Assembly: GCA_022795735.1 (NCBI GenBank)
Contig: JAAWHG010000019.1
Span: forward strand, 1 to 46,820
DNA length: 46,820 nt
Reading direction: 5' to 3'
DNA from: Oscillospiraceae bacterium
GTDB lineage: Bacteria > Bacillota > Clostridia > Oscillospirales > Oscillospiraceae
A program made the translations under genes and the position numbers. This document shows positions 1 to 7,206 of the stretch, piece after piece. Under the pieces are notes generated by a model that saw nothing but the letters and a program-made list of their open reading frames with translations, was not told where the DNA came from and did not search any database. Numbering within the stretch: the stretch's first letter is position 1; every line of letters begins with the position of its first letter.

Positions 1-1
1 C

Positions 2-130
2 GAACTGCCGCAGGCTATCATAGAAACCTTTGCCCGCTTCCTCGTCCCGGAGATACGGAAATATTATGACAGCGAACAGGGCCAGCGGGAGTTTGCGGAG
101 TGGCAGGAAGCACAAGGCAAAACGAAATAA
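2..130 (+). CDS. C-terminal fragment of an unrecognised flanking gene
   Basis: The open frame enters from the left edge and gives 42 residues ending in a TAA stop at 128-130. The peptide is charged and looks helical (motif ETFARFLVPEIRKYY), and it ends in a Lys-rich tail. I do not recognise the family. A hairpin follows nine bases later. Because the serine integrase on the other strand reads into this region, the fragment probably belongs to the chromosome or host element flanking the prophage, not to the phage. It could also be a short phage ORF cut by the window. Confidence 0.5.
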   Translation, partial: ELPQAIIETFARFLVPEIRKYYDSEQGQREFAEWQEAQGKTK

Positions 131-1785
131 ACCGATAAAACAGCGGAGGCCAAGGCTTTTATACCTTGACCTCTGCTGTTCGTTTCGACATCAGAACCAC
201 ACCATGACGGCGAAACCGCCTTTGAAATAATAGGTGTTCGTCCAATGTCCATCTGGTGGCCCTTGGGGGAGTTTATAAGAACTTCCGTCGCGCCTGAAGC
301 GCTCCCAGCAGCAGCTTCTTTTATTGAGAACGAAAACACGTTCTTTTTGCCGCTATAATAATAGTGAATCTCTATTTTGTCATCCCAGAGGTAGACGGCC
401 TTGACGAAAGCATCAAACAACCGCTTTTGATAGTCCTTGCTAGTTACATCCCCATCCCGGAGCTGTTCCAGCGCCCAGACAATACGATCCTTTTCCAGAA
501 CCGTTTCCTCTCTGGCAGCTTTCGCAATAGCGATAGATTTTTCCAAAGTAGATATGTCCAATTCCAACTCCAAAAGCCGTTCCTTGGTCGTCGCCGTAAA
601 AATACCTTGTTCAATGGCATTCATGATATTTTTGGTAGCTTTCCGATTTGCAGCTAATTCAGATTCCATGGCAGAAATCTCGGCTTCGCTGCTGGACTCC
701 GCCAGGATTTCCATTGCGCTGTCAGCGATCCACGCTATTACCTCAGGCTGAAGAATAAACCGTTGCGTAAACTCAGCGACGGTCTGCTCAATGTAGTCCT
801 TCCTGACGTTCTCCTTCTTACAGGAACCGCCAGTGCGGCGGTCATTGCAGGTGTAATAATAGTGCTTATCGCCCGTTCTGCTGGTACCGGAGACCCCAAC
901 CATGAAGGACTTGCAATAGCCGCAGTGGAGTTTTCCCGTCAGTAAATAATCATTGTTTTCCCGGTGGCGCCCCCGGGGATTTTTCTTTGTCTCCAAGTGC
1001 TTTTGCATGGCGTAAAACATCTCCTTCTCCAGAATGGGCGGTATCCCCTGCTCGTTTACATACCCGGAGTGCCGGTAGACGCCAATATAGTTGTTGTTGG
1101 CAAGCAGACGATGAAAGCTGTTTTTGTTCCAAAGCCCCTTTTGCTTGGTCTTGATACCCCGGCCATTCAGGTCATTGGCGATGTCGATGAAAGACTCGCC
1201 TCCCAGCACCCTTTTATATATCTCCCGGACAATGGCTGCTTCTGACGGTTCGATGGCATACCTTCCATCCGGCCCTTTCACATATCCCAAGGGAAGCACG
1301 CCGTTGACTTTGCAGTTTTCTGCGTTGTCCCTCATTCCCCGTCTGATATCCTCGGCCATGTTCTCGGAGTAGAACTGATTAACGTTCATCATTGTGCGCA
1401 GGGCAAACCGACCGGCCGCAGTATTGCCAAACTCCTCTTTTGCGTAGAGCGTTTCAATGCCGAAGCGGCTCAGCTTGTCCTCATAGCTGAGGGCGTTGAG
1501 CATATTCCGGGCAATACGGTTGGATTTGTACGCCACCACCACCGTAAACTGCCGCTTCTCTGCGTCCCGCATCATCTTCTGAAATTGGGGCCGCTTGTCA
1601 GTCTTGCCGGACAGGGCCTTGTCAGCGTAGACTTGTATGATCTTAATTTTATTCAGAGAAGCAAACGCCATGCACTCCTCTACCTGCTGCTCAATGCTTT
1701 CCTCTTTCTGATTGTGCGAGGAGTACCGCGCATAAATTACACCTGTTCGTTCGGTGACTTCGGTAAAGGTTTTACGTGACGGCAT
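64..1785 (-). CDS. Large serine recombinase (prophage integrase)
   Basis: The 573-residue protein has the N-terminal resolvase catalytic domain (about residues 13-160), with the likely nucleophile Ser22 in the motif YARYSSHNQ. A recombinase domain (about 175-280) follows, then a Cys-based zinc ribbon (CGYC ... TCNDRRTGGSCKK), then a coiled-coil region around 370-440. This order is that of large serine integrases, which insert and, with a directionality factor, excise phage DNA. An AGAAGG ribosome site precedes the ATG, 13 bases from the stop of the Uma2 gene. The last 40 or so residues are encoded across the flanking hairpin and antisense to the flanking gene. They look like a junction product made by integration, so the free phage would probably encode a different C-terminus. 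Confidence 0.93.
   Translation of the reverse strand: MPSRKTFTEVTERTGVIYARYSSHNQKEESIEQQVEECMAFASLNKIKIIQVYADKALSGKTDKRPQFQKMMRDAEKRQFTVVVAYKSNRIARNMLNALSYEDKLSRFGIETLYAKEEFGNTAAGRFALRTMMNVNQFYSENMAEDIRRGMRDNAENCKVNGVLPLGYVKGPDGRYAIEPSEAAIVREIYKRVLGGESFIDIANDLNGRGIKTKQKGLWNKNSFHRLLANNNYIGVYRHSGYVNEQGIPPILEKEMFYAMQKHLETKKNPRGRHRENNDYLLTGKLHCGYCKSFMVGVSGTSRTGDKHYYYTCNDRRTGGSCKKENVRKDYIEQTVAEFTQRFILQPEVIAWIADSAMEILAESSSEAEISAMESELAANRKATKNIMNAIEQGIFTATTKERLLELELDISTLEKSIAIAKAAREETVLEKDRIVWALEQLRDGDVTSKDYQKRLFDAFVKAVYLWDDKIEIHYYYSGKKNVFSFSIKEAAAGSASGATEVLINSPKGHQMDIGRTPIISKAVSPSWCGSDVETNSRGQGIKALASAVLSVYFVLPCASCHSANSRWPCSLS
139..180. terminator. Hairpin terminator of the flanking gene
   Basis: The arms at 139-156 (AACAGCGGAGGCCAAGGC) and 164-180 are near-perfect inverted repeats around a short TTTATA loop. 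It lies directly after the stop of the plus-strand fragment. There is only a weak T run after it, so its strength is uncertain and it may act in both directions. Confidence 0.6.
181..260. other. Probable left attachment junction (attL) region
   Basis: Serine integrase genes sit next to attP. Here the integrase frame runs out of phage-like sequence and into a hairpin and a gene fragment pointing the other way. The phage-host junction is therefore expected just right of the hairpin. The core dinucleotide and exact border cannot be fixed from one end alone. Confidence 0.3.
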
Positions 1786-1798
1786 TGCTTCACCTTCT

Positions 1799-2380
1799 TT
1801 ATATCAGGTCATAAAATATATCATCCAGCCGGATTATCAAATCATCGTACAAGTGGCATTTAAACTCCGTTACCAATGCAGTTTTCTCCTCATCTGTCAT
1901 ATCTTCCAGTTCCTCAGCGGAATAGAGAATATAAATATTATCCAGTTTATACCGTCCGTCTTCCAGAAGATAGACTTCAACAGACCTGTTAGACAAATCT
2001 ACGATCCAGTATTCGGGTACGCCGCTGCGCTCATAGGCATCCTTTTTATGCGATCTGTCATTTTTTGCAGTACTGGGAGAAAGAACCTCCACCACCAGAT
2101 CAGGAGTCCCATGTACGCCGTTCCGTTTAATTTTGTCCCGGTCACAGACCACCATAAAGTCTGGGACAAGGTGATCCTTGTCTGTGAGATACACTGTCGT
2201 GCCGTCGGCAATGGGAGTACATTTTTTGCCGCGTAAATAATGTGCGAAAAGATAGTAGATATTGCTGGCGGTAAATGTGTGATTCGTCGCGGCGGGCGAC
2301 ATCATCACGACCTCTCCGTCAATCAGTTCCTCCCGCCGCTTCTTCCACGCATCATCTTGGTACGCCAAATTGCTATTCAT
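1799..2380 (-). CDS. Uma2-family (DUF820) putative endonuclease
   Basis: The 193-residue protein carries the typical Uma2 series: an N-terminal DGEVVMMSPA segment, then VPDFMVVCDRDK, then PDLVVEVLSPSTAKNDRSHKKDAYERSGVPEYWIVD with the order D...EV..PS...D...K...Y. This is the restriction-endonuclease-like PD-(D/E)XK fold. The family is widespread and its cellular role is mostly unknown. An AAAGGAG site lies nine bases before the ATG. It sits between the lysogeny-arm genes and the integrase on the same strand. Its AT-rich sequence differs from the phage late genes, which suggests cargo. Nuclease activity is a family inference. Confidence 0.85.
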   Translation of the reverse strand: MNSNLAYQDDAWKKRREELIDGEVVMMSPAATNHTFTASNIYYLFAHYLRGKKCTPIADGTTVYLTDKDHLVPDFMVVCDRDKIKRNGVHGTPDLVVEVLSPSTAKNDRSHKKDAYERSGVPEYWIVDLSNRSVEVYLLEDGRYKLDNIYILYSAEELEDMTDEEKTALVTEFKCHLYDDLIIRLDDIFYDLI

Positions 2381-2438
2381 TTCGTATACTCCTTTTGTCC
2401 GCTCCCTAATTTATTTTTCGCATTGAAAGCAATTATTA

Positions 2439-2612
2439 CTAACTAATAACGCTGTCAATCATTTCGTCCGTCTGATACATTCCTTCGCCTTGACGCTGGT
2501 AAGAATATTTAATAGCAATATCGTTCTCAGAATAATAAGGAATAGTCCAGAACACAGCAAAATCAGTAACCGAAGGAATGCTTTCTCCGATTCTCAATCT
2601 TTCTCGCAACAT
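2439..2612 (-). CDS. Small hypothetical protein (57 aa)
   Basis: I do not recognise this protein. The start at 2612 is chosen because AAAGGA lies eight bases upstream. An in-frame ATG three codons earlier would touch the ribosome site. The peptide has no clear membrane segment or motif, and the middle is aromatic-rich (FAVFWTIPYY). It follows the membrane protein gene by 37 bases on the same strand, so it is probably co-transcribed with it. It could be spurious. Confidence 0.4.
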   Translation of the reverse strand: MLRERLRIGESIPSVTDFAVFWTIPYYSENDIAIKYSYQRQGEGMYQTDEMIDSVIS

Positions 2613-2649
2613 CACGAGCATCCTTTATTCAAATGGTGGGCCGCATGTT

Positions 2650-3279
2650 TTACGGTCCCTCCAGTCCTGTCAGTGGGTCATTTATTTTTTGATTGATAAA
2701 ATCAATTACAAACTCTTGAGTTTCTTCTGGAAAATCTGGCATAAAGCCACTTAATTCATCAAAAAACTTCAACTGCCGATCTTTTCGCCCCTGCTCTGTT
2801 TTAAGGGCTGCGCATTTACGTAGCATACCATCATAAGCGCGCTGAATAGCCCTATTCATAATTTGCGGTTTTTCCGATTCCATGCGCTTTAGGGTTGCGC
2901 TGGGCAATTCGTGAGGGAAAGAAATGGCGGGATTATTCTCATATTCAGACAAACGACCAAGAACAACAATAAGGTCATCGTAACGCTGAACTACGGTTTT
3001 TAAATTTTCCGAGGTGTTCAAGATAGAAACGCAGTCCTGCATGATACGGATGTCATTATTTACAACCGTAGAGAGTGGAGAAGGATTCGACGGAGAGGCT
3101 TTCTTATTATTTGCCTCTTCGGTGATTGAGCCTAAAACTTTTAAGATGATCGCTCCTACGCCGACAACCGCAGCGGCTACAAAGATCCAAGATGGAATCA
3201 TCGAAATGACACCAATCACAATAAAGAAAAGCAAAATAGCAACGATGCCCGTCCCTGCATTGTTTTTCTTTTTCTTCAA
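2650..3279 (-). CDS. Membrane-anchored protein of unknown function (209 aa)
   Basis: The TTG start is preceded by GGGAGGTG at good spacing. A poly-Lys N-terminus (MKKKKN) is followed by two adjacent hydrophobic segments, about residues 11-27 and 30-50, with a cytoplasmic-looking body after them. The body is mostly helical and charged. No catalytic motif is seen. The gene is 72 bases downstream of the DUF4041/GIY-YIG gene and in the same direction, so the two may act together, with this one as a membrane partner. Low GC compared with the late genes suggests that the block was acquired as cargo. The family is not recognised. Confidence 0.6.
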   Translation of the reverse strand: MKKKKNNAGTGIVAILLFFIVIGVISMIPSWIFVAAAVVGVGAIILKVLGSITEEANNKKASPSNPSPLSTVVNNDIRIMQDCVSILNTSENLKTVVQRYDDLIVVLGRLSEYENNPAISFPHELPSATLKRMESEKPQIMNRAIQRAYDGMLRKCAALKTEQGRKDRQLKFFDELSGFMPDFPEETQEFVIDFINQKINDPLTGLEGP

Positions 3280-3351
3280 AAGAACACCTCCCTATAGACA
3301 TGGAAATATCAATTTCTTGCCGTCCGGCAAAATTATTTTTCAAGGCCTAGT

Positions 3352-4755
3352 CTATTCAGGTTCTTCGTCTCCAAGGGAGTATTCAGTAGAGTAATTAACA
3401 TCAGAAGATTGCGACTGTCTAAATTCTTCAGCAAGCATAGTACGGTTAAACTCGGCAGTAGGGTCTATATCATACACCAGCTTTTCCAATTCATCCACAG
3501 AAGAGTAGAAAAACTCCTTCCGTAAATTCACCTTATTAACACGATTATCATTTAAAGCTTGATGCAACTGGTTTTCCAGGCTCACTGCATCTTCAGAAAA
3601 AATGAAACTATGTACATCAAATTTAAACGGGACACTCGCGCTGCCAAGTTCATCAATTCTATCTTGTGGGTCAAGCCTTCGTGTCATGCCAATTTTGAAC
3701 ACGTTATCGCCAAATGAGCCCAAGTTGCTGATGATATAAATATTGCCCGCTTTTCCGTTTTGAAGGTTTGTAATTTCTTCCTTCTTCACCACAACGTCAG
3801 AAAGCATAGCCTCAAGATCGAGGACTCGCTTATTCAGCCGCTCCGCTTCTGCATCGGATGCAGTTTCAAGCTGCTGCTGAATGCGAGCAATCTCTTCGTT
3901 GTACTTGGATTCTTCCGCCTCAATCTTTTTACGTTCGACCTCCAGAGCCTTACGTTCGGCAGCCTCTTGACGCATTTTCTCGCGTATTTCCGCTTGCTCT
4001 TGGCGGGCCTGTTCCCTTTTTACATAGTAGTTGTATTCAATCTTAACGGCGTTGATAAATAAGTACTCAATTTCCCCGATAAATTTTGTCATTGTTGCCG
4101 CAATACTTTGATTCCCCTCTGCGGCTATCGATAAGTATTTCGCTGTAACGGTTTTTACCTGTTCAATGGCGCCGTCAAGCTTTTCGTATTTTAGATTATA
4201 TAGAATATTCTGCAATTCCGCCCGCAAAGCAATAACCATTAGCTGATAAATTGCTTTATTAGATTTTGTCGTATATCGCGCTGAATACTTTGATAAAAGA
4301 GATTCAATTTGCTTATCATTATCCCGATATGCTTTCCGTAAGGATTTGACATCCATCAAGTGAAGTTTAAGCGTAACTGATGGAGAGAGAGAATCATATT
4401 CAGCGACATCGGATGCCGGAAGTTTACATTGGTCCAATTCCGGGCTAGTCTCAAAGAAATGCGTTACGGCATATTCAACACTCTTATATAGTTCCTTTGA
4501 TTTTGATAGCCTGTTGGATGCCGTCTTGTTTTGCTTGGAGAGTCGTTCTTCTTGCTGTTTCAGCGTCTCAACTTCGGCCTGGAGGCGTGCAATTGTGACA
4601 TTGTTTTCGGCAATTTTCTTGTTTGTATCCGCTAAAATAGATTTGCCCTCTGTGTATTCGTCATATCCCAGAGAGTCCAATTTTGACTGCGCCTCCGAAA
4701 GAAGCGCTTCAAGCTCCTGAACCCGTTTAGCAGCCTTTTTCCCAAACAAATCCAT
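3352..4755 (-). CDS. DUF4041 / GIY-YIG (T5orf172-type) coiled-coil protein
   Basis: The 467-residue protein begins with a long coiled coil (about residues 10-75). A helical DUF4041-like central region (about 85-230) follows, then a second very charged coiled coil (about 235-330), then a C-terminal GIY-YIG-like domain (about 335-440). That domain holds the motifs YIISN...FKIGMTRRLDPQDRI and a later LENQLHQAL, giving the usual Y, K-I-G, Arg and Glu positions of a T5orf172 nuclease fold. Such proteins occur in phages and mobile elements, with unproven roles in superinfection exclusion or DNA cleavage. A GAGAGGAA site precedes the ATG. It is the first gene of the minus-strand lysogeny arm, so it is likely expressed in lysogens. 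Confidence 0.8.
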   Translation of the reverse strand: MDLFGKKAAKRVQELEALLSEAQSKLDSLGYDEYTEGKSILADTNKKIAENNVTIARLQAEVETLKQQEERLSKQNKTASNRLSKSKELYKSVEYAVTHFFETSPELDQCKLPASDVAEYDSLSPSVTLKLHLMDVKSLRKAYRDNDKQIESLLSKYSARYTTKSNKAIYQLMVIALRAELQNILYNLKYEKLDGAIEQVKTVTAKYLSIAAEGNQSIAATMTKFIGEIEYLFINAVKIEYNYYVKREQARQEQAEIREKMRQEAAERKALEVERKKIEAEESKYNEEIARIQQQLETASDAEAERLNKRVLDLEAMLSDVVVKKEEITNLQNGKAGNIYIISNLGSFGDNVFKIGMTRRLDPQDRIDELGSASVPFKFDVHSFIFSEDAVSLENQLHQALNDNRVNKVNLRKEFFYSSVDELEKLVYDIDPTAEFNRTMLAEEFRQSQSSDVNYSTEYSLGDEEPE

Positions 4756-4844
4756 AACATTTCCTCTCTTTTATTTAGTATCTCCTTTGCTTCTCTGTGA
4801 TTATTTTGCTCTTATTTTGAGAATTGTGATAATATAACTTTATA

Positions 4845-4873
4845 TGCACATGTTATGTTCCTTCTGCTATAAT
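4845..4873 (+). promoter_or_regulatory. Promoter for the small plus-strand gene
   Basis: TGCACA at 4845-4850 and TATAAT at 4868-4873 are separated by 17 bases, and a TGC directly before the -10 box makes an extended -10. It points to the 44-residue ORF at 4923. The surrounding 4756-4922 is AT-rich and also lies upstream of the minus-strand arm, so a divergent promoter is probable there but not resolved. Confidence 0.6.
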
Positions 4874-4922
4874 TTATTTGCGCAAATACATAGCCTTGGT
4901 GCCGGGCGGAAGGGATTCAAAA

Positions 4923-5057
4923 ATGAGCAAGAACCATACTGATAGCGCAAGAAAGAGCCTGCGAGAATACATGATCTCCTTCATCACTCACACGCTCCGG
5001 CATCTGGACGATGAAAAACTGCGCAATATCTACAATTTTGTGCTGCACATTAAGTAG
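4923..5057 (+). CDS. Small helical protein next to the repressor (44 aa)
   Basis: The ATG is preceded by a GGAAGGGA site and a well-formed promoter, and followed 14 bases later by a terminator, so it forms a single-gene unit. The peptide is charged, with a C-terminal segment DDEKLRNIYNFVLHIK of a type common in small clostridial prophage proteins beside repressors. Its function is not known. Its place between divergent lysogeny genes suggests a role in, or expression during, lysogeny. It is too short for most gene finders. Confidence 0.6.
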   Translation: MSKNHTDSARKSLREYMISFITHTLRHLDDEKLRNIYNFVLHIK

Positions 5058-5071
5058 CAAATAATCTCACG

Positions 5072-5100
5072 GCTGGCCCCGTCAGGGGTCAGCTTTTTTT
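5072..5100 (+). terminator. Intrinsic terminator after the small gene
   Basis: GCTGGCCCC at 5072-5080 pairs with GGGGTCAGC at 5085-5093, with one G-U pair and a GTCA loop, followed by seven T. It also overlaps the last codons of the convergent repressor gene, so transcription from both sides meets here. Confidence 0.85.
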
Positions 5101-5465
5101 ATTTCCTCCGAGATTTCAGTGATTTTTTTCTCTAAAATCTTCCATTCATCAGTTGTCATTCTAGCCAATACCGAGATGAACTTCTGCCGAAAGTCAGGTT
5201 CGCCACGAAGGATATCGCCCACAAAAGCGGAAATGTCATCTGTTCTGGATCTGGGAATCAGCATATCCCCTTCTCCGGTACGAAGCCATTCTTCCAACAC
5301 GTTAAACTCTCGACAGATATCAAGGATTGTGCGGTCACTGGGGCTAATAGTACCTATTTCATATGCCGCTATTGTTTGTCGTTTTAAGCCGAGTTTATCT
5401 GCAAACGCTTGCTGTGTAAAGCCTTTTTCTTTGCGTAAGTGCTTGATACGTTCTCCGACATCCAT
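5082..5465 (-). CDS. XRE/Cro-C1 family repressor (127 aa)
   Basis: The N-terminal helix-turn-helix spans about residues 1-60 (motif FTQQAFADKLGLKRQTIAAY). The C-terminal part is helical and has no S24/LexA-type peptidase, so RecA-stimulated self-cleavage is not expected. The start at 5465 is preferred because GGAGG lies nine bases upstream; an in-frame ATG nine codons earlier would place that ribosome site inside the gene. Its own promoter lies at 5491-5519, divergent from the early promoter and its ATTGCT repeats. This is the arrangement of a lysogeny repressor that controls the lytic switch. Induction probably needs an antirepressor or another mechanism, which I did not identify. Confidence 0.88.
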   Translation of the reverse strand: MDVGERIKHLRKEKGFTQQAFADKLGLKRQTIAAYEIGTISPSDRTILDICREFNVLEEWLRTGEGDMLIPRSRTDDISAFVGDILRGEPDFRQKFISVLARMTTDEWKILEKKITEISEEIKKADP

Positions 5466-5490
5466 TGCATCGCCCTCCTTCCATATACGC

Positions 5491-5519
5491 ATATTATCAC
5501 ACCGGAGTTAGTCTGTCAA
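5491..5519 (-). promoter_or_regulatory. Repressor promoter
   Basis: On the minus strand TTGACA (5519-5514) and TAATAT (5496-5491) are 17 bases apart, with TGA just before the -10 giving an extended -10. The -10 box is about 25 bases from the repressor start. Confidence 0.75.
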
Positions 5520-5526
5520 GGAAAAA

Positions 5527-5591
5527 AGCAATCAAATCAACAAAATAGTTCTTGACAATTGCTATTTAATTGCTTATAATAGCAATGCAAT
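5527..5591. promoter_or_regulatory. Operator-like half-site cluster
   Basis: The half-site ATTGC/GCAAT occurs five times: 5527-5532, 5558-5563, 5569-5574, 5581-5586 and 5586-5591. The pair at 5569-5586 forms a perfect ATTGCT-N6-AGCAAT palindrome over the -10 box. The likely ligand is the XRE repressor encoded at 5082-5465. This is inferred from position only. Confidence 0.65.
5552..5580 (+). promoter_or_regulatory. Early lytic promoter
   Basis: TTGACA (5552-5557) and TATAAT (5575-5580) match the sigma-A consensus perfectly with 17 bp spacing. The -10 is exactly bracketed by an ATTGCT / AGCAAT inverted repeat, so repressor binding there would block RNA polymerase. It drives the early genes from 5615 onward. 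Confidence 0.92.
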
Positions 5592-5614
5592 CAACACCCC
5601 AAGGAGGTGAGCAT

Positions 5615-5779
5615 ATGGAAATCCAGGAGAGGGAATTTGCCCAAAGGCTTGCAAGAGCCGCTTCGGTTCTGCCCGATAGGAAGCGAGAGTACATCCTCGG
5701 CTACGCAGAAGGCGTACTTGCGATGGCTGACCGGGCACGCAACGCCGACCAGCCGCTTGCGGCCAAGGACAGCGCGTAA
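5615..5779 (+). CDS. First early protein, hypothetical (54 aa)
   Basis: A perfect AAGGAGGTGA ribosome site at 5601-5610 fixes the ATG at 5615. The peptide is a single helical, charged unit (EREFAQRLARAASVLPDRKREYILGYAEGVLAMADR) and resembles small early proteins found just after the switch in many clostridial prophages. Being the first gene under the repressed promoter, it is a candidate for a Cro-like, excision or antirepressor function, but no HTH is seen. Confidence 0.65.
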   Translation: MEIQEREFAQRLARAASVLPDRKREYILGYAEGVLAMADRARNADQPLAAKDSA

Positions 5780-5831
5780 AAAGCCGTCCAGAGGGGCGTA
5801 ACTACCCTGGGCAGCAGAAGGAGGTGAAAAC

Positions 5832-6062
5832 TTGGAAGTGAATAACCTTTGGGATCAAGTCGGCAATCGGTGTTTGGAGCATGCGTTGAATCTGCTGGAC
5901 GAAAAGACCGCCCCGACTGCGGCAACAGTCGAGACGGTCAAAGGGCTGGTCGATGTTGCCCTTTCCATTGATATGCTCAATCTTCACTGGGCACAGCAAA
6001 CCCGATACGGCGCGGCGGCTTTTCGGGGTCAGCTTTCTTCACAGCAAGGAGTAAGAAATTGA
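5832..6062 (+). CDS. Small early protein of unknown function (76 aa)
   Basis: The TTG start follows AAGGAGGTGAAAAC at ideal spacing; a GTG two codons later is an alternative. The protein is helical, and the segment ETVKGLVDVALSIDMLNLHWAQQTRYGAAAFRG looks conserved-type, but I cannot name the family. Its last 86 bases overlap, in the opposite direction, the 3' end of the DUF6173 gene. Both reading frames look genuine, so the two genes appear to converge and overlap. Confidence 0.65.
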   Translation: MEVNNLWDQVGNRCLEHALNLLDEKTAPTAATVETVKGLVDVALSIDMLNLHWAQQTRYGAAAFRGQLSSQQGVRN

Positions 6063-6360
6063 GTTGCGACATGTGCTGAATCAGCGTGGCATATTGACCC
6101 TCGACATAACCGTAAAAGACAAGGGTGCTGGGGTTTGCATAGCCAATGTCAGTTACAGCCATGGTGATGCTTCGACCAAACGAAGCCAGCTTGATTGCGA
6201 TTTCGTGGTCGTCGTCGAGATTGTTTTCAAACTCGTGGATGCACTTTATTATGACTTCGTAAGAATAGTCTGCCTGTGTATAATCCCGAATTTCGGGAAC
6301 CGCAAGTGGAGTTTTCGGCCGATACATAGCTGAAAAATTTGCAACCGATTCAAGTCCCAT
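5977..6360 (-). CDS. DUF6173-like protein (127 aa)
   Basis: This is the only minus-strand gene in the early block. An AGAGGA site precedes the ATG, and an extended -10 promoter (6447-6475) lies about 85 bases upstream. The sequence has the feel of the DUF6173 family, with a core ADYSYEVIIKCIHEFEN, then DIGYANPSTLVFYGYV, and an end KKADPEKPPRRIGF. The family has no known function that I can state. Independent transcription against the early operon suggests expression in the lysogen, like a moron gene. The 3' end runs through the tail of the 76-residue early gene on the other strand. Confidence 0.75.
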   Translation of the reverse strand: MGLESVANFSAMYRPKTPLAVPEIRDYTQADYSYEVIIKCIHEFENNLDDDHEIAIKLASFGRSITMAVTDIGYANPSTLVFYGYVEGQYATLIQHMSQLNFLLLAVKKADPEKPPRRIGFAVPSED

Positions 6361-6446
6361 TTTGTCATCCTCTTTTCTTCCGTATTGGCGCGTGGGCTAT
6401 ACCACCCCCTATATCAGTCTGGCGGCGCGGCAACGCTGCCGGACTG

Positions 6447-6475
6447 AGTATAACACGAGAGCAAAAGCAAGGCAA
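6447..6475 (-). promoter_or_regulatory. Promoter of the DUF6173 gene
   Basis: Read on the minus strand, TTGCCT (6475-6470) and TATACT (6452-6447) are 17 bases apart, with TGT directly before the -10. It points to the ATG at 6360 and predicts an 80-base GC-rich leader. Confidence 0.65.
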
Positions 6476-6552
6476 GGGACAACGCATGAAAGGGCCGCCC
6501 GGAGGGGCGGCGGAAGGAGGTAAAAAGCACATCGGCAAGGACATTAGAAATG

Positions 6553-6583
6553 CCCCGTCAGGAGCGGCAAACACCTGATGGGG
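6553..6583. other. Stem-loop in the gap before the next early gene
   Basis: CCCCGTCAGG (6553-6562) pairs with CCTGATGGGG (6574-6583) around an 11-base loop. A second GC hairpin lies nearby (about 6491-6511). Neither has a T run, so they are not obvious terminators. The stretch 6361-6671 holds these, the minus-strand promoter and no convincing plus-strand gene. Confidence 0.5.
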
Positions 6584-6671
6584 CTAGCGACCAATCGAAA
6601 GCAAACAAAAGGCCACATCTGGATTATATCATATCCTCCTGTTGGCTGGCAAGCGGCAAAAGGAGTGAATT

Positions 6672-6851
6672 ATGCAGAACAAAGTACATATCGAAATCGA
6701 AAAGATACCGGAATTTCAGCGCATTTCGCTTGCGAAGGGCGCGCTGGCGCTGGTAGAACAGGTTTTCTCCATGCCTGGCGCCGAGGAGCGATACCAAGCA
6801 TGGTTAAAGGCCCGAAAAAAAGCGCAGGTGGTAAAATCTGCTGAGAAATGA
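6672..6851 (+). CDS. Small early protein, hypothetical (59 aa)
   Basis: AAAAGGAGTGAATT precedes the ATG. The peptide opens with a beta-like stretch (VHIEIEKIPEF), continues as a helix (ALALVEQVFSMPGAEERYQAWL) and ends in a basic tail. No family is recognised. The stop overlaps the ribosome site of the next gene, so it belongs to the early operon. Confidence 0.65.
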   Translation: MQNKVHIEIEKIPEFQRISLAKGALALVEQVFSMPGAEERYQAWLKARKKAQVVKSAEK

Positions 6852-6862
6852 AAGGAGACACC

Positions 6863-7186
6863 ATGAAAGACGATGATATTCAGACCTCCTTCCGCACTCG
6901 GGAGGATGACCGGATTCAACCGGAAGACCTCGCATTTTGTAATAGGTGCGGTCGCGCGGTCAACCGAAAGTGGAACTACTGCACCAGATGCGGAGCCGCT
7001 ATTCTTCGCCAGCAGGAGAAAGCGGACACGATGATACCCCCGTCGCTGTATCCCCAAGTTGAGGAAGAAATCACGCTCACAGACGATAAAGAGATCAACG
7101 AATACCTCGCCACAGGCTGGAAAATTTTATGGCGCTGGAATAAGAACGATCCGCGCATGATGCTTGCACGAATTGCAGGCACCTAA
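6863..7186 (+). CDS. Zinc-ribbon protein (107 aa)
   Basis: The start at 6863 is chosen for its AAAGGAG site; an ATG five codons upstream overlaps the previous stop. Two CxxC pairs (CNRCG and CTRCG, about residues 26-43) form a zinc ribbon of the type seen in zinc_ribbon_2 proteins. The rest is charged and ends with EYLATGWKILWRWN. The job is unknown; small zinc-ribbon proteins in phage early regions often bind nucleic acid or host proteins. Confidence 0.7.
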   Translation: MKDDDIQTSFRTREDDRIQPEDLAFCNRCGRAVNRKWNYCTRCGAAILRQQEKADTMIPPSLYPQVEEEITLTDDKEINEYLATGWKILWRWNKNDPRMMLARIAGT

Positions 7187-7206
7187 TTTTAAAAGGAGGT
7201 TTTACA

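Noticed and set aside
3107-3343. Minus-strand 78-codon ORF overlapping the membrane protein gene
   Set aside because: It competes with a longer frame that has a better ribosome site and clear membrane segments.
6365-6578. Open frames of 69 and 79 codons in the gap before 6672
   Set aside because: They are Pro/Gly rich, lie over hairpins and the minus promoter, and have no ribosome site.
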